64,000 nucleotides of DNA. It comes from Exiguobacterium indicum HHS 31. Lineage in GTDB: Bacteria; Bacillota; Bacilli; Exiguobacteriales; Exiguobacteriaceae. The translations under genes were made by a program, and so were the position numbers. The stretch spans positions 1 through 64,000 of the forward strand of contig NZ_MPSZ01000002.1 of assembly GCF_001939065.1 (NCBI RefSeq), read 5' to 3'. Below the pieces are notes generated by a model. The model was not told where the DNA came from. It did no database searches and was given only the letters and a program-made list of their open reading frames with translations. Below are positions 35,271 to 43,101 of the stretch, piece after piece (within the stretch, counting starts at the first letter, position 1; every line of letters begins with the position of its first letter).

Positions 35271-35564
35271 TCAGAATGTCATCTCGACGTATTTCGTCAC
35301 TTGTCGATCCATCAAGTACAACTCAATCTGTTCACGGTAGGCTTTATAGTGATCGGATGCGATATGCGCTTCAAGTGCCTCTTCGTCCCGATACACTTCA
35401 TACAGCATGAATTGATGCTCGTCTTCGATCGATTGGTGCAAGGAATAGCGTAAGCATCCTTCCTCTTTTTGTGCGGCATGATAGACCGTTTCTAAAATCG
35501 GAAAGACTTGATCCGCGAGTCCTGCTTTGATTGTAAGTACAGCGTTGACGACGATTTCTCCCAT
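35271..35564 (-). CDS. Antibiotic biosynthesis monooxygenase (ABM) domain protein
   Basis: 97 residues, a dimeric alpha/beta-barrel ABM fold (YgiN-like): EEGCLRYSLHQSIEDEHQFMLYE is the typical core, followed by LEAHIASDHYKAYREQ. Members are quinol monooxygenases or heme-degrading enzymes, but many are uncharacterised. There is no heme-ligand evidence here. It has a GGGGATAAT ribosome site. Confidence 0.85.
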   Translation of the reverse strand: MGEIVVNAVLTIKAGLADQVFPILETVYHAAQKEEGCLRYSLHQSIEDEHQFMLYEVYRDEEALEAHIASDHYKAYREQIELYLMDRQVTKYVEMTF

Positions 35565-35641
35565 GTTTCATTATCCCCTTTCGTGATTACCTGTATCTGT
35601 ACCCATTTTCACGAAAAAACACACGTCAAAGGAGCTTGAAG

Positions 35642-36820
35642 ATGCAAACTCAACTTTTTGAAGCACTCGAACAATTCGAACCGACGATGATCGCGTTACG
35701 GCGTGATTTCCATCGACATCCGGAACTCTCTTTTCAGGAAGTCCGCACACCAGAACGAATTGCTACCTTTTACGCGAAACAGGGCATTCCTTATCAAACA
35801 GCCGTCGGAGGTCGTGGTGTCGTCGCAACGATCGAAGGCAAACAACCTGGTTCGACGATTGCGGTCCGTGCAGATTTTGATGCTTTACCACTTCAAGAAG
35901 AGACGACGCTTTCCTTCCGGTCGATCCATCCCGGTGTCATGCATGCCTGTGGACACGATGGACATACGGCGATGGTGATGGCCCTTGCTGCTACGCTCTA
36001 TCCGCTACGTGATCAATTGCAAGGAACGATTCGAATCATTCATCAGCATGGAGAAGAGGTCTTTCCTGGCGGAGCCATCCAAATGATCGAAGCCGGCGTC
36101 CTCGAAGGCGTCGATGCGATTTTCGCGACACATCTCGAAAATGATTTACCGGTTGGTACGATTGGGTTTCGGGAAGGACATACATTATGCGCGATCGACG
36201 AATTCGAAATCATCGTTCATGGTCAAGGTGGACATGCGCAAGCACCGCACAAAACAAAAGATGCGCTCGTCGCTGGAGCGCAGCTCGTCTGTAACTTACA
36301 GCATCTCGTCAGTCGACGGGTCGACCCATTTGAGCCAGCAGTTCTCGCAATCGGATCCTTCCATGCAGGAACGGCGCCGAACATCGTCACGGGTGAAGCA
36401 CGCATCGTCGGTGAAATTCGGACGTTCAATGAGACATTGCGGCATCAGCTCCGGCAAGAAGTCGATCTTGTCGCCAAAACGACGTGTGCCGGCATTGGTG
36501 CCACCTATTCGATCGACTTCACGACGGGTTACCCGGCACTCTGGAATCATCCGGACGAGACAAAACTCGTTCAGGTAGCCGCTTCTTTCTTACCGGAAGC
36601 ATCCGTTCGGGCACTCACACCAATGATGGCTGCGGATGACTTCGCGCATTATCTAACACACGTCCCGGGAAGTTACTTCTTTACCGGCTCCGGATATACG
36701 GACGGTCGCGTCAACTACCCACAGCATCATCCGCAGTACGAAATCAACGAACAGGCGTTATTGGTTGGTGCGAAAACACTCGGAGCGACCGTTTTACGTG
36801 CCTTGAAACCTAAGGATTGA
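35642..36820 (+). CDS. M20 family amidohydrolase
   Basis: 392 residues from the ATG at 35642, with AAAGGAG seven bases upstream. Peptidase M20D/hippurate hydrolase-like: RRDFHRHPELSFQE near the start, the metal ligands in HACGHDGHTAMVM and HQHGEEVFPGG, and HLENDLPVG and MAADDFAHYLTHVPGSYFF later. It hydrolyses an N-acyl amino acid amide bond; the substrate is unknown. The next gene's promoter overlaps its stop codon. Confidence 0.88.
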   Translation: MQTQLFEALEQFEPTMIALRRDFHRHPELSFQEVRTPERIATFYAKQGIPYQTAVGGRGVVATIEGKQPGSTIAVRADFDALPLQEETTLSFRSIHPGVMHACGHDGHTAMVMALAATLYPLRDQLQGTIRIIHQHGEEVFPGGAIQMIEAGVLEGVDAIFATHLENDLPVGTIGFREGHTLCAIDEFEIIVHGQGGHAQAPHKTKDALVAGAQLVCNLQHLVSRRVDPFEPAVLAIGSFHAGTAPNIVTGEARIVGEIRTFNETLRHQLRQEVDLVAKTTCAGIGATYSIDFTTGYPALWNHPDETKLVQVAASFLPEASVRALTPMMAADDFAHYLTHVPGSYFFTGSGYTDGRVNYPQHHPQYEINEQALLVGAKTLGATVLRALKPKD

Positions 36821-36846
36821 CTTTATTTCTGTGTGAATGGTATCAT
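36817..36846 (+). promoter_or_regulatory. Promoter of the msrA leader
   Basis: TTGACT (36817-36822) and TATCAT (36841-36846), 18-base spacer, overlapping the stop codon of the amidohydrolase. Confidence 0.55.
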
Positions 36847-36883
36847 CACAACAATGATAACGAATGACATCAACTTCATATAC

Positions 36884-36986
36884 CCTTATCAAGAGTGGAC
36901 CGAGAGATCTGGATCGATGACGTCCCAGCAACCTGCGCATAGCAAGGTGCTACGACCAGCAAAGCGAAAGCTTTGGTTGATAAAAA
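36884..36986 (+). promoter_or_regulatory. SAM-I (S-box) riboswitch aptamer upstream of msrA
   Basis: P1 pairs TTATCA (36887-36892) with TGATAA (36978-36983). Conserved elements are CTTATCAAGAGTGGACCGAG, GATCGATGACGTCCCAGCAACC, GCAAGGTGCTACGACC and AGCGAAAGCT. GGTTG at the 3-prime side can alternatively pair with CAACC inside the terminator loop, a plausible antiterminator. Confidence 0.9.
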
Positions 36987-36989
36987 GCG

Positions 36990-37030
36990 GCGACTCCTTT
37001 TGCAACCAAGCGAAGGAGTCGTTTTCGTTT
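36990..37030 (+). terminator. Expression-platform terminator of the msrA riboswitch
   Basis: CGACTCCTT / AAGGAGTCG stem followed by TTTTCGTTTTC, between the aptamer and msrA. Confidence 0.85.
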
Positions 37031-37080
37031 TCTCGCTGTCAGACATACAATGGGAATTTCCCACGGAGAGGAAGAGACGG

Positions 37081-37611
37081 ATGGAAAAAGCAACATTTGC
37101 AGGTGGATGTTTTTGGTGCATGGTGACACCATTTGAAGAATTACCAGGAATCGAGGGAATCGTATCAGGTTACATGGGCGGTCACGTCGACAATCCGACG
37201 TATGAGCAAGTCAAAACAGGAACGACGGGACATCTCGAAGTCGTCCAAATCACGTTTGATCCGAGCCTATTCCCGTACGAGCGTCTGCTCGAACTCTACT
37301 GGCCACAAACGGATCCGACGGATGCAGAAGGTCAATTCCAAGATCGTGGCACGCAGTACGCACCAGCGATCTTCTACCATACGGATGCGCAGCATGAAGC
37401 AGCAATCGCTTCCCGTGACGCCCTTGCTGCAAGCAATCGTTTCAAACAACCCATCGTGACGCGGATCGATGCCGCTTCTGAATTTTATCCGGCGGAAGAG
37501 TACCATCAAGACTTCCATAAGAAAAATCCAGAACACTATAAAAAAGATCGTGCTGCCTCTGGTCGCGATGCTTTCATCGAGCAGGAATGGAAAGATACGA
37601 CGACGGTCTAA
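37081..37611 (+). CDS. msrA: Peptide methionine-S-sulfoxide reductase
   Basis: 176 residues. It repairs the S-epimer of methionine sulfoxide. The catalytic motif AGGCFWCMV carries the nucleophilic cysteine near residue 11; [20 protein letters not shown] and [13 protein letters not shown] are standard MsrA segments. I start it at the ATG at 37081, preceded by GAGAGGAAGAG; open frame continues upstream into the riboswitch. No msrB lies next to it. Regulation by a SAM riboswitch suggests it is expressed when SAM is low. Confidence 0.95.
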   Translation: MEKATFAGGCFWCMVTPFEELPGIEGIVSGYMGGHVDNPTYEQVKTGTTGHLEVVQITFDPSLFPYERLLELYWPQTDPTDAEGQFQDRGTQYAPAIFYHTDAQHEAAIASRDALAASNRFKQPIVTRIDAASEFYPAEEYHQDFHKKNPEHYKKDRAASGRDAFIEQEWKDTTTV

Positions 37612-37637
37612 TCACCTCGAACCACATACAGTAGCTG

Positions 37638-37722
37638 AGACTGATTTCAAACATTTCGTTCTTCCCCTACTTTCCAGTAGAAAGTGGAGGATGACCGAGA
37701 TGTCACTGGAGTCAGTCTTTTT
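37638..37722 (+). repeat. Long imperfect hairpin ending in T5
   Basis: Arms of about 38 bases pair in three blocks: AGACTGATTTC with GGAGTCAGTCT, CATTTCG with CGAGATG, and CCCCTACTTTC with GAAAGTGGAGG, around the loop CAGTA. A T5 run follows the outer arm, so it can serve as the msrA terminator. It is far longer than the other terminators here and might encode a small RNA or be a remnant of a miniature repeat. Confidence 0.6.
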
Positions 37723-37766
37723 GTATGTAAACAAATGATGTCTTCTTTACCAACACCCTCACATAA

Positions 37767-37786
37767 ATTTGTAATCGTTTACAAAT
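37767..37786. promoter_or_regulatory. Palindromic cre-like site before the ArsR-MFS operon
   Basis: ATTTGTAATCGTTTACAAAT is a palindrome with 8-base arms and contains TTGTAATCGTTTACAA, a full match to the Bacillus CcpA consensus WTGNAANCGNWNNCA. It could alternatively be an operator for the ArsR-like protein encoded downstream. Confidence 0.55.
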
Positions 37787-37802
37787 GAAGTCTTTTGTTT
37801 TA

Positions 37803-37827
37803 CGGTTAATAAAAATTAACCGGTTAA
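37803..37827. promoter_or_regulatory. Tandem palindromes just before the ArsR-like gene
   Basis: CGGTTAAT-AAAA-ATTAACCG (37803-37822) overlaps TTAACCGGTTAA (37816-37827), immediately upstream of the AAGGAG site. The position suits an autoregulatory operator. Confidence 0.45.
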
Positions 37828-37842
37828 AAAGGAGATGATTGC

Positions 37843-38442
37843 ATGGAACAAAAAGCGATTCACATATTAGAGAGCTATGAACAGTTAAAAGTGATCAGTG
37901 ATCCGTTACGAACAAAAATCCTCATGTTTCTCGTCGAAAAACCACATACGGTACATCAGTTAGCCCACTTGCTGACGTTATCCCGCGCAAAGATCCTCTA
38001 TCATGTACGAGAACTTGAAAAGCATGACTTGATTCGCCTCGTCCGGACGGAAGAACAGGGCGGCAATCTATTGAAATACTATCAAGCGATTGCTCGAGGC
38101 TACATTCCTGCCGATCATCTACTGAACTTCGTCGAGACGAATGAAGCGACCCGGCAGTCGTATCTTGAGGTATTGGACCGAGCAAAGACACGCGTCCTCA
38201 CCGCTCCAACTACTGCTTTTTCTCCTGTGTCTTCAAACGTTGAAGACTGGATGAGCTTATCGCTTCAAAAGGAACTGACGATGTCTGAAGCCAATTTTCG
38301 GCAATTTTCTACCAAATATCGTGCTCTATTGGACGAGTTCACACAGTCCCCTTCACTAGACGAAGAAGATAAAAAACACTTCTATATCATGACGACTGCC
38401 TTTGCAATTGATGAACCACTATTTGAGAATGACGACGTCTAA
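37843..38442 (+). CDS. ArsR-like winged-helix regulator
   Basis: 199 residues. The N-terminal winged helix-turn-helix has VISDPLRTKILMFLVEKPHT followed by LLTLSRAKILYHVRELEKHD (recognition helix) and a wing LVRTEEQGGNLLKYYQ. The C-terminal half (from about residue 90) is helical and ligand-sensing in relatives. It lacks the paired cysteines of metal-sensing ArsR proteins, so it is unlikely to sense metal through a classical thiol site. It precedes an MFS exporter by 14 bases and probably controls it. Confidence 0.82.
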   Translation: MEQKAIHILESYEQLKVISDPLRTKILMFLVEKPHTVHQLAHLLTLSRAKILYHVRELEKHDLIRLVRTEEQGGNLLKYYQAIARGYIPADHLLNFVETNEATRQSYLEVLDRAKTRVLTAPTTAFSPVSSNVEDWMSLSLQKELTMSEANFRQFSTKYRALLDEFTQSPSLDEEDKKHFYIMTTAFAIDEPLFENDDV

Positions 38443-38456
38443 ACCGGAGGTGCCAT

Positions 38457-39677
38457 ATGCTGCCTGTTGAAATGGATACGCAACAATCGCTGTTTAAAAA
38501 TCCATCTTTTTTATTTTTATGGGGGTCCGGTATGTGCTCTGCCCTCTCCCTATCAACCTATCTGTTTGTTGAACAATGGTATGTCATCCATACACTAAAC
38601 CAGGCGTCATATCTTGGATTCGTCCTCATGGCCACCTTGTTACCCCGTATTTTTCTCATGTTATTCGGTGGCGTCCTATCCGATCGCTATAAACGTTCGA
38701 CGATCATGCGCATCTCGAGCGCTTTACGGATCAGTTTCATTCTCTGTCTTCTCGCATTACTTCATACCGATCAGCTTACATTGCTGACGATTTTAGTATT
38801 CGCCTTGCTATTCGGTAGTGTGGATGCATTCTTTTCGCCGGCGAATGCTTCCTTACTGCCTACACTCGTTCCGAAAGAACAACTCACTAAAGCCAATTCA
38901 CTGATTCAAACATCTAATCAAATCGCCCTCTTTTCAGGTCCGATTCTTGGTGGAGTCATCCTCAGCCATTCTTCTTACTCGCACGTTTTTCTCGTAATTT
39001 TCGGAACACTCTGTCTGACGCTTCTCTTCACGTATGGTATTCGTGAATCTAAGATCAAGCGAGCACGTCAGCATTCAGCTCTCTTTGAACTAAAAGAAGG
39101 GCTACATTACGTCTTTCACTTTCAGCAACTCAAGCAGATACTTTTTCTTGTCATCTGTGTCAATTTCTTTTTCTTTGGACCACTCTTACTCGGAATCCCC
39201 TTACTCGTTCATGATGTGCTCCAAGGAAATGCGATGGATTTAAGTTATATGCAAGGGGCTTATCAAATGGGAATGCTTGGAGGGGCGCTCTGGAGTGGTT
39301 TTACGCAGAAGAAAGAAAACGGGCTTACTTCATCAGTCCGATTGATTGGCGCATTAGGTCTGCTTCTCTTCCTGCTTAGTCAAGTCCAACAGATTTCGTT
39401 GTACTTGATCGTCCTGTTATCACTTGGTGTCCTTTCTTCCATCATCAATATTCACTTCATTACGTTCATCCAGTCTCAGTGTGCGGAACAGACGATGGGA
39501 CGTGTCATGAGTGTCGTGAATGCCGCGTCAAATGGTCTCGTTCCATTATCTTACGCGCTCCTTTCGTTTCTACTGTCGTTTCACGTTTCGATCACGACAA
39601 TCATGTTGTACTGTGGTCTTCTCATTATTGTTCTCTCGCTTTACTTTAGAAAACGCATGATCCAGGTCAAAAACTAG
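38457..39677 (+). CDS. MFS transporter (drug-efflux-like)
   Basis: 406 residues, twelve predicted helices. Motif A is present as GGVLSDRYKRSTIMRISSALR after helix 2, typical of macrolide-efflux-like MFS proteins (MefA/Cmr branch). CGGAGG lies upstream. Its pairing with the ArsR-type gene suggests an inducible exporter; the substrate is unknown. Confidence 0.85.
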   Translation: MLPVEMDTQQSLFKNPSFLFLWGSGMCSALSLSTYLFVEQWYVIHTLNQASYLGFVLMATLLPRIFLMLFGGVLSDRYKRSTIMRISSALRISFILCLLALLHTDQLTLLTILVFALLFGSVDAFFSPANASLLPTLVPKEQLTKANSLIQTSNQIALFSGPILGGVILSHSSYSHVFLVIFGTLCLTLLFTYGIRESKIKRARQHSALFELKEGLHYVFHFQQLKQILFLVICVNFFFFGPLLLGIPLLVHDVLQGNAMDLSYMQGAYQMGMLGGALWSGFTQKKENGLTSSVRLIGALGLLLFLLSQVQQISLYLIVLLSLGVLSSIINIHFITFIQSQCAEQTMGRVMSVVNAASNGLVPLSYALLSFLLSFHVSITTIMLYCGLLIIVLSLYFRKRMIQVKN

Positions 39678-39679
39678 TC

Positions 39680-39712
39680 AAAAAAAGACAGTGGATTGGA
39701 ATACCACCGTCC
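39680..39712 (-). terminator. Terminator after the YdcZ-like gene
   Basis: Minus-strand GACGGTGG / CCACTGTC stem (one G-T pair) followed by T7. Confidence 0.75.
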
Positions 39713-39730
39713 TCGTTCTGTATTCGGTTA

Positions 39731-40213
39731 TTACGAAACACGTTCTATCTGATCCTTTGCCTGTTGTTCCGGCGCCACGACTTGATACCGCTTCAAAACG
39801 AAGATCCCACATACCATGACAGCGAGACCGACGAGCTGACCGAATGATAAGTCGATTTGCGGCAAACCGAACCAACCGAACGTATCGACAGCGAGAGCAA
39901 AGCTTAACTGCGAAATCAGAACGACAGAGATCGCGACGGACGGACCAAGCAATTGAATTCCACGCATGACACAAAAAACGACGCCAACACCGACAAGTCC
40001 ACCAAACCAATAGAGTGGCGATACGTTTTGAATCTGTCCGATTGTTCCACCACGAAACAGAACATACGTGACACTTGCTCCGACGAAACCGACGAAGAAG
40101 ACTAGCGTCGTCGTCGCCCAAGCGCCAAACGCGTCACTCATCCTAGCATTCAATACCGTCTGTAAACTGATCAACATCCCTGCCAATACGGCACACACGA
40201 TGCCTATTACCAT
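39731..40213 (-). CDS. DMT-type transporter of the YdcZ/DUF606 family (copy 1)
   Basis: 160 residues, five hydrophobic helices, starting MVIGIVCAVLAGMLISLQTV with the conserved NARMSDAFGAW; AAGGAGG precedes it. DUF606 proteins are half-size relatives of drug/metabolite transporters and may work as dimers. The substrate is unknown. A paralogue is encoded at 40910-41338, with a Crp/Fnr regulator between them. Confidence 0.82.
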   Translation of the reverse strand: MVIGIVCAVLAGMLISLQTVLNARMSDAFGAWATTTLVFFVGFVGASVTYVLFRGGTIGQIQNVSPLYWFGGLVGVGVVFCVMRGIQLLGPSVAISVVLISQLSFALAVDTFGWFGLPQIDLSFGQLVGLAVMVCGIFVLKRYQVVAPEQQAKDQIERVS

Positions 40214-40225
40214 GTTCGTTCCTCC

Positions 40226-40894
40226 TTACTCATAGCTGTTGCCGTTCGCCTTCTCGCGAATCCGCTCCAGATCGACAATGATGATTTTCCCGCGTCGTCG
40301 AACGAGAATCTCTTCTTCACATAATTTCGTGATGATCCGATTGAGATGGCGATAACTCGTTCCAAGCCAGTCGGCGACGTCATGCAGGTTCGACGTCCGC
40401 ATCTCCTGATAAAATAAACTGTCACTGGCTTCAGAAGCAATCGACAACAAATACCCTGCAAATCGCTCTTCAACGGTATACAACACATGGTGCGACGCTG
40501 ATTTCGAGTCGGCATACCACTTCGCTGTGATCGTGCGTAATAAAAATTGCAGAAAGACGTTCGTCGTATTGTGCTCGCGTAAAATCGCATACGGTACGCT
40601 CAACACCTCGACATCGGTCACCGCTTCGACCGTATTCAATACTTCCCGTTCGTTGATGAACTCAGCGTCACCAATCACTGTCAGTGGTGTCTTGAATCGT
40701 AGAATCCGTTGCTTTCCTTCTGACGAGGCAGCAGATATCTTGACCTTGCCTGCGACGATGAAGTACATCCGGTCGATCGCTGCCCCTGTCGTACAGAGGA
40801 GTTCCCCTTTTTGGAAGGTTTCTTGACGCAACCAAGCGCGCGTCTCTTCCGTCAAAATCGTATCCAGTCCGTACTGTTGAATGACGGTTTCCAT
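40226..40894 (-). CDS. Crp/Fnr family transcriptional regulator
   Basis: 222 residues. The N-terminal cyclic-nucleotide-binding-like beta-roll (QKGELLCTTGAAIDRMYFIVAGKVKI) is followed by the long dimer helix and a winged helix with SNLHDVADWLGTSYRHLNRI as the recognition region. There is no cysteine cluster of the Fnr type, so it is unlikely to hold an iron-sulfur cluster. It resembles YeiL-like regulators. It lies between two YdcZ-type transporter genes with 12-15 base gaps, so it is probably co-transcribed with and controlling them. Confidence 0.85.
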   Translation of the reverse strand: METVIQQYGLDTILTEETRAWLRQETFQKGELLCTTGAAIDRMYFIVAGKVKISAASSEGKQRILRFKTPLTVIGDAEFINEREVLNTVEAVTDVEVLSVPYAILREHNTTNVFLQFLLRTITAKWYADSKSASHHVLYTVEERFAGYLLSIASEASDSLFYQEMRTSNLHDVADWLGTSYRHLNRIITKLCEEEILVRRRGKIIIVDLERIREKANGNSYE

Positions 40895-40909
40895 GTTCGT
40901 TCCCTCCCT

Positions 40910-41338
40910 TTAGGCAAGTGAGAAAATCGCAACTCCTGCAAGCATGAGACCCACACCAACCCACTGACCACGATTTCCTTGTTTTTTTAAGACACCGAAC
41001 CATCCCTTTAAATCAATCACAAACGCACATAAAATCTGTGCGACGAGTAATAAACACATCGCCCATGTCATCCCGAGTTTTTGGATTGCTGTCAGTTCCG
41101 TTACGACGACTAGCACGCCAATCAAACCGCCACTCGCATAAATCCATGGTAACTGACGGAAGCCACCGATTTTCCGATCTCGTACGAAACTGTAAATGAC
41201 TAAACAACCCATCAGACCCACAAAGTGGACGATCAATACGGACAACCACGGTCCGACGCCTGTCGCAAGGCGCGCATTGAATATGCCTTGCAGGGCGATG
41301 AACAGACCGCTCATCAAAGCAAACACGACTCCTTGCAC
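40910..41338 (-). CDS. DMT-type transporter of the YdcZ/DUF606 family (copy 2)
   Basis: 142 residues from a GTG at 41338, chosen because AAAGGAGGAG lies upstream; this removes an unlikely 15-residue leader. It has about five helices, with MSGLFIALQGIFNARLATG at the start and a matching arrangement to copy 1. Function unknown, transporter by family. Confidence 0.8.
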   Translation of the reverse strand: MQGVVFALMSGLFIALQGIFNARLATGVGPWLSVLIVHFVGLMGCLVIYSFVRDRKIGGFRQLPWIYASGGLIGVLVVVTELTAIQKLGMTWAMCLLLVAQILCAFVIDLKGWFGVLKKQGNRGQWVGVGLMLAGVAIFSLA

Positions 41339-41427
41339 GTCATCTCCTCCTTTAATCTCTACACTAGAGTAGACCTTACTCATGCCCTACTTGAAAAGGA
41401 CAAATGTCCCATTTTCAAAAAAACATG

Positions 41428-41462
41428 AAAAAACCCGCTGTCCACAAGTGGCATCACGGGTC
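41428..41462 (-). terminator. Terminator after the nitronate monooxygenase-like gene
   Basis: Minus-strand ACCCG / CGGGT outer stem and CCAC/GTGG inner stem, then T6. Confidence 0.7.
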
Positions 41463-41475
41463 CCTCACTATATAC

Positions 41476-42414
41476 TCATGTCGTAAAACGAGTCGTCGTC
41501 TGTTTCAGCTGTTCCTCTGCTTCCGCCATCATGCGCGTAAACAACTCCGCAACAGTCGGCACATCATGAATCAATCCCGCAACCAGTCCAGCGTTGACAT
41601 ACCCTTTCTCCTCATCGCCCTCAAGAGCGCCCGTAATATGATACGACTCATTCGTCTGATCGAGAAAAGCAGCAGGTGTCTCTGCTGTGAGTCGTTCGAC
41701 GTAAGGACCATCAAGGACACGTCGGACGAATCCGACGGAACGTCCGATGATGCGTGTATCGGTATCGGTCGCATCCATTAAGTGCGCCTTGTATGCCGAA
41801 TGAACCTTCGCCTCTTCCGTCGCGATCAATCGTGTTCCAAGCTGGGCACCAGCCGCACCAAGCAACAGAACAGCTGCTAGTCCACGCCCGTCACCAATCC
41901 CACCCGCTGCCAGGATCGGAATGTTGATCCGATCGACGAGTTGCGGAATCAAGGTCAGCGTCGTCAACTCGAGCGGTGAATTGATACCTGCCGCTTCAAC
42001 TCCCTCCGCTACGAGTACATCAGCGCCTGCCTGTTCTGCCTTTAACGCCTGTTTGACTGAAGCGACAACCGCGATCGTTTTGATGCCAGCAGCTTGAAGT
42101 CGCGCTATGTAAGGTGCTGGATTTCCTGCCGACAAGGAGACGACCGGAATCTTTTCTGCGATCGCGAGATCAATCAGTGCTTCTGTATAGGGAGACACAC
42201 GAATCGCAATGTTCAAGGCAAATGGTTGATCCGTCAGCATTCGTGTCTCGCGAATCCGCGACGCCACTTCGTCGACCGACAATGTCCCGCACCCGAGCGT
42301 TCCGAGTCCCCCGGCATTCGAAACCGCTGCCGTCAGCGCCGCATGACTAATGTTACCCATTCCTCCTTGGATCAAAGGATATCGAATTTTAAAGAGCTCA
42401 CAAATCGGAAACAT
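41476..42414 (-). CDS. Nitronate monooxygenase / FabK-type flavoprotein
   Basis: 312 residues, FMN-binding TIM barrel. The start PLIQGGMGNISHAALTAAVS, the flavin segment LVAEGVEAAGINSP, and ILAAGGIGDGRGLAAVLLLG are shared by 2-nitropropane dioxygenases and FabK enoyl-ACP reductases. The sequence alone does not separate the two well. It lies just before the paaY-like gene but on the opposite strand, so a role in aromatic degradation is not supported. Confidence 0.8.
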   Translation of the reverse strand: MFPICELFKIRYPLIQGGMGNISHAALTAAVSNAGGLGTLGCGTLSVDEVASRIRETRMLTDQPFALNIAIRVSPYTEALIDLAIAEKIPVVSLSAGNPAPYIARLQAAGIKTIAVVASVKQALKAEQAGADVLVAEGVEAAGINSPLELTTLTLIPQLVDRINIPILAAGGIGDGRGLAAVLLLGAAGAQLGTRLIATEEAKVHSAYKAHLMDATDTDTRIIGRSVGFVRRVLDGPYVERLTAETPAAFLDQTNESYHITGALEGDEEKGYVNAGLVAGLIHDVPTVAELFTRMMAEAEEQLKQTTTRFTT

Positions 42415-42505
42415 GTCTTTCCTCCGTTCTCGCCTTCACTCACATGCTATACTGACATGGAATGAATAGTAGTTCATCTTATTATAGAAACGAGGTCATT
42501 CTGTT

Positions 42506-43045
42506 ATGAAGATTCCGTATCAATCGATTCATCCGAACGTCGCCTCCGATGTGTTCATCGCTCCTGGCGCTTATCTGATCGGAGACGTCACGATCGGTTC
42601 CGAGTCTACCGTCTGGTTCAACGCTGTCTTACGCGGTGACGAAGGACCGATTACAATTGGGAAACGATGCAGTATCCAGGACAACGCGACGATTCATCTC
42701 TATGAAGGGGCACCCGTCGTCATTGAAGATGAAGTAACGGTCGGACATAACGCGATTTTACATGGTTGCAAAATCGGACGTCGTTCGATCGTCGGAATGG
42801 GTGCGACCATTCTTGATCATGCAGAGATCGGTGAAGAATGCATCATCGGGGCGAATACGTTAATTCCATCGGGAAAAGTTTTCCCACCCCGTTCGCTGAT
42901 CATCGGCTCTCCCGGTAAAGTCGTGCGTGAACTAACAGAAGCGGATCTCGCGATGATTCAGGAGTCGATTGATTCTTACGTCGATAAAGGATATGCTTTC
43001 CGAAACATTCTCGCAGAATCAGCTGAACAGAACACATCTGAATGA
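42506..43045 (+). CDS. Gamma-carbonic-anhydrase-like hexapeptide protein (PaaY-like)
   Basis: 179 residues of left-handed beta-helix hexapeptide repeats, including GDVTIGSESTVWFNAVLRGD and the metal-histidine segments NATIHLYEG and VGHNAILHG. Members include gamma-class carbonic anhydrase-like proteins (YrdA) and PaaY, a thioesterase that removes blocked CoA intermediates in phenylacetate breakdown. The location beside paaX favours PaaY. It is on the plus strand and ends at a terminator, separate from the paa operon. Confidence 0.75.
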   Translation: MKIPYQSIHPNVASDVFIAPGAYLIGDVTIGSESTVWFNAVLRGDEGPITIGKRCSIQDNATIHLYEGAPVVIEDEVTVGHNAILHGCKIGRRSIVGMGATILDHAEIGEECIIGANTLIPSGKVFPPRSLIIGSPGKVVRELTEADLAMIQESIDSYVDKGYAFRNILAESAEQNTSE

Positions 43046-43052
43046 CACGAAT

Positions 43053-43086
43053 GCGGGGCGGATCAACTGATCCGTCCCGCTCTTTT
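43053..43086 (+). terminator. Terminator after the PaaY-like gene
   Basis: GCGGGGCGGATCA / TGATCCGTCCCGC stem with a TCTTTTC tail. Confidence 0.8.
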
Positions 43087-43101
43087 CATTCGAATAAATG
43101 C

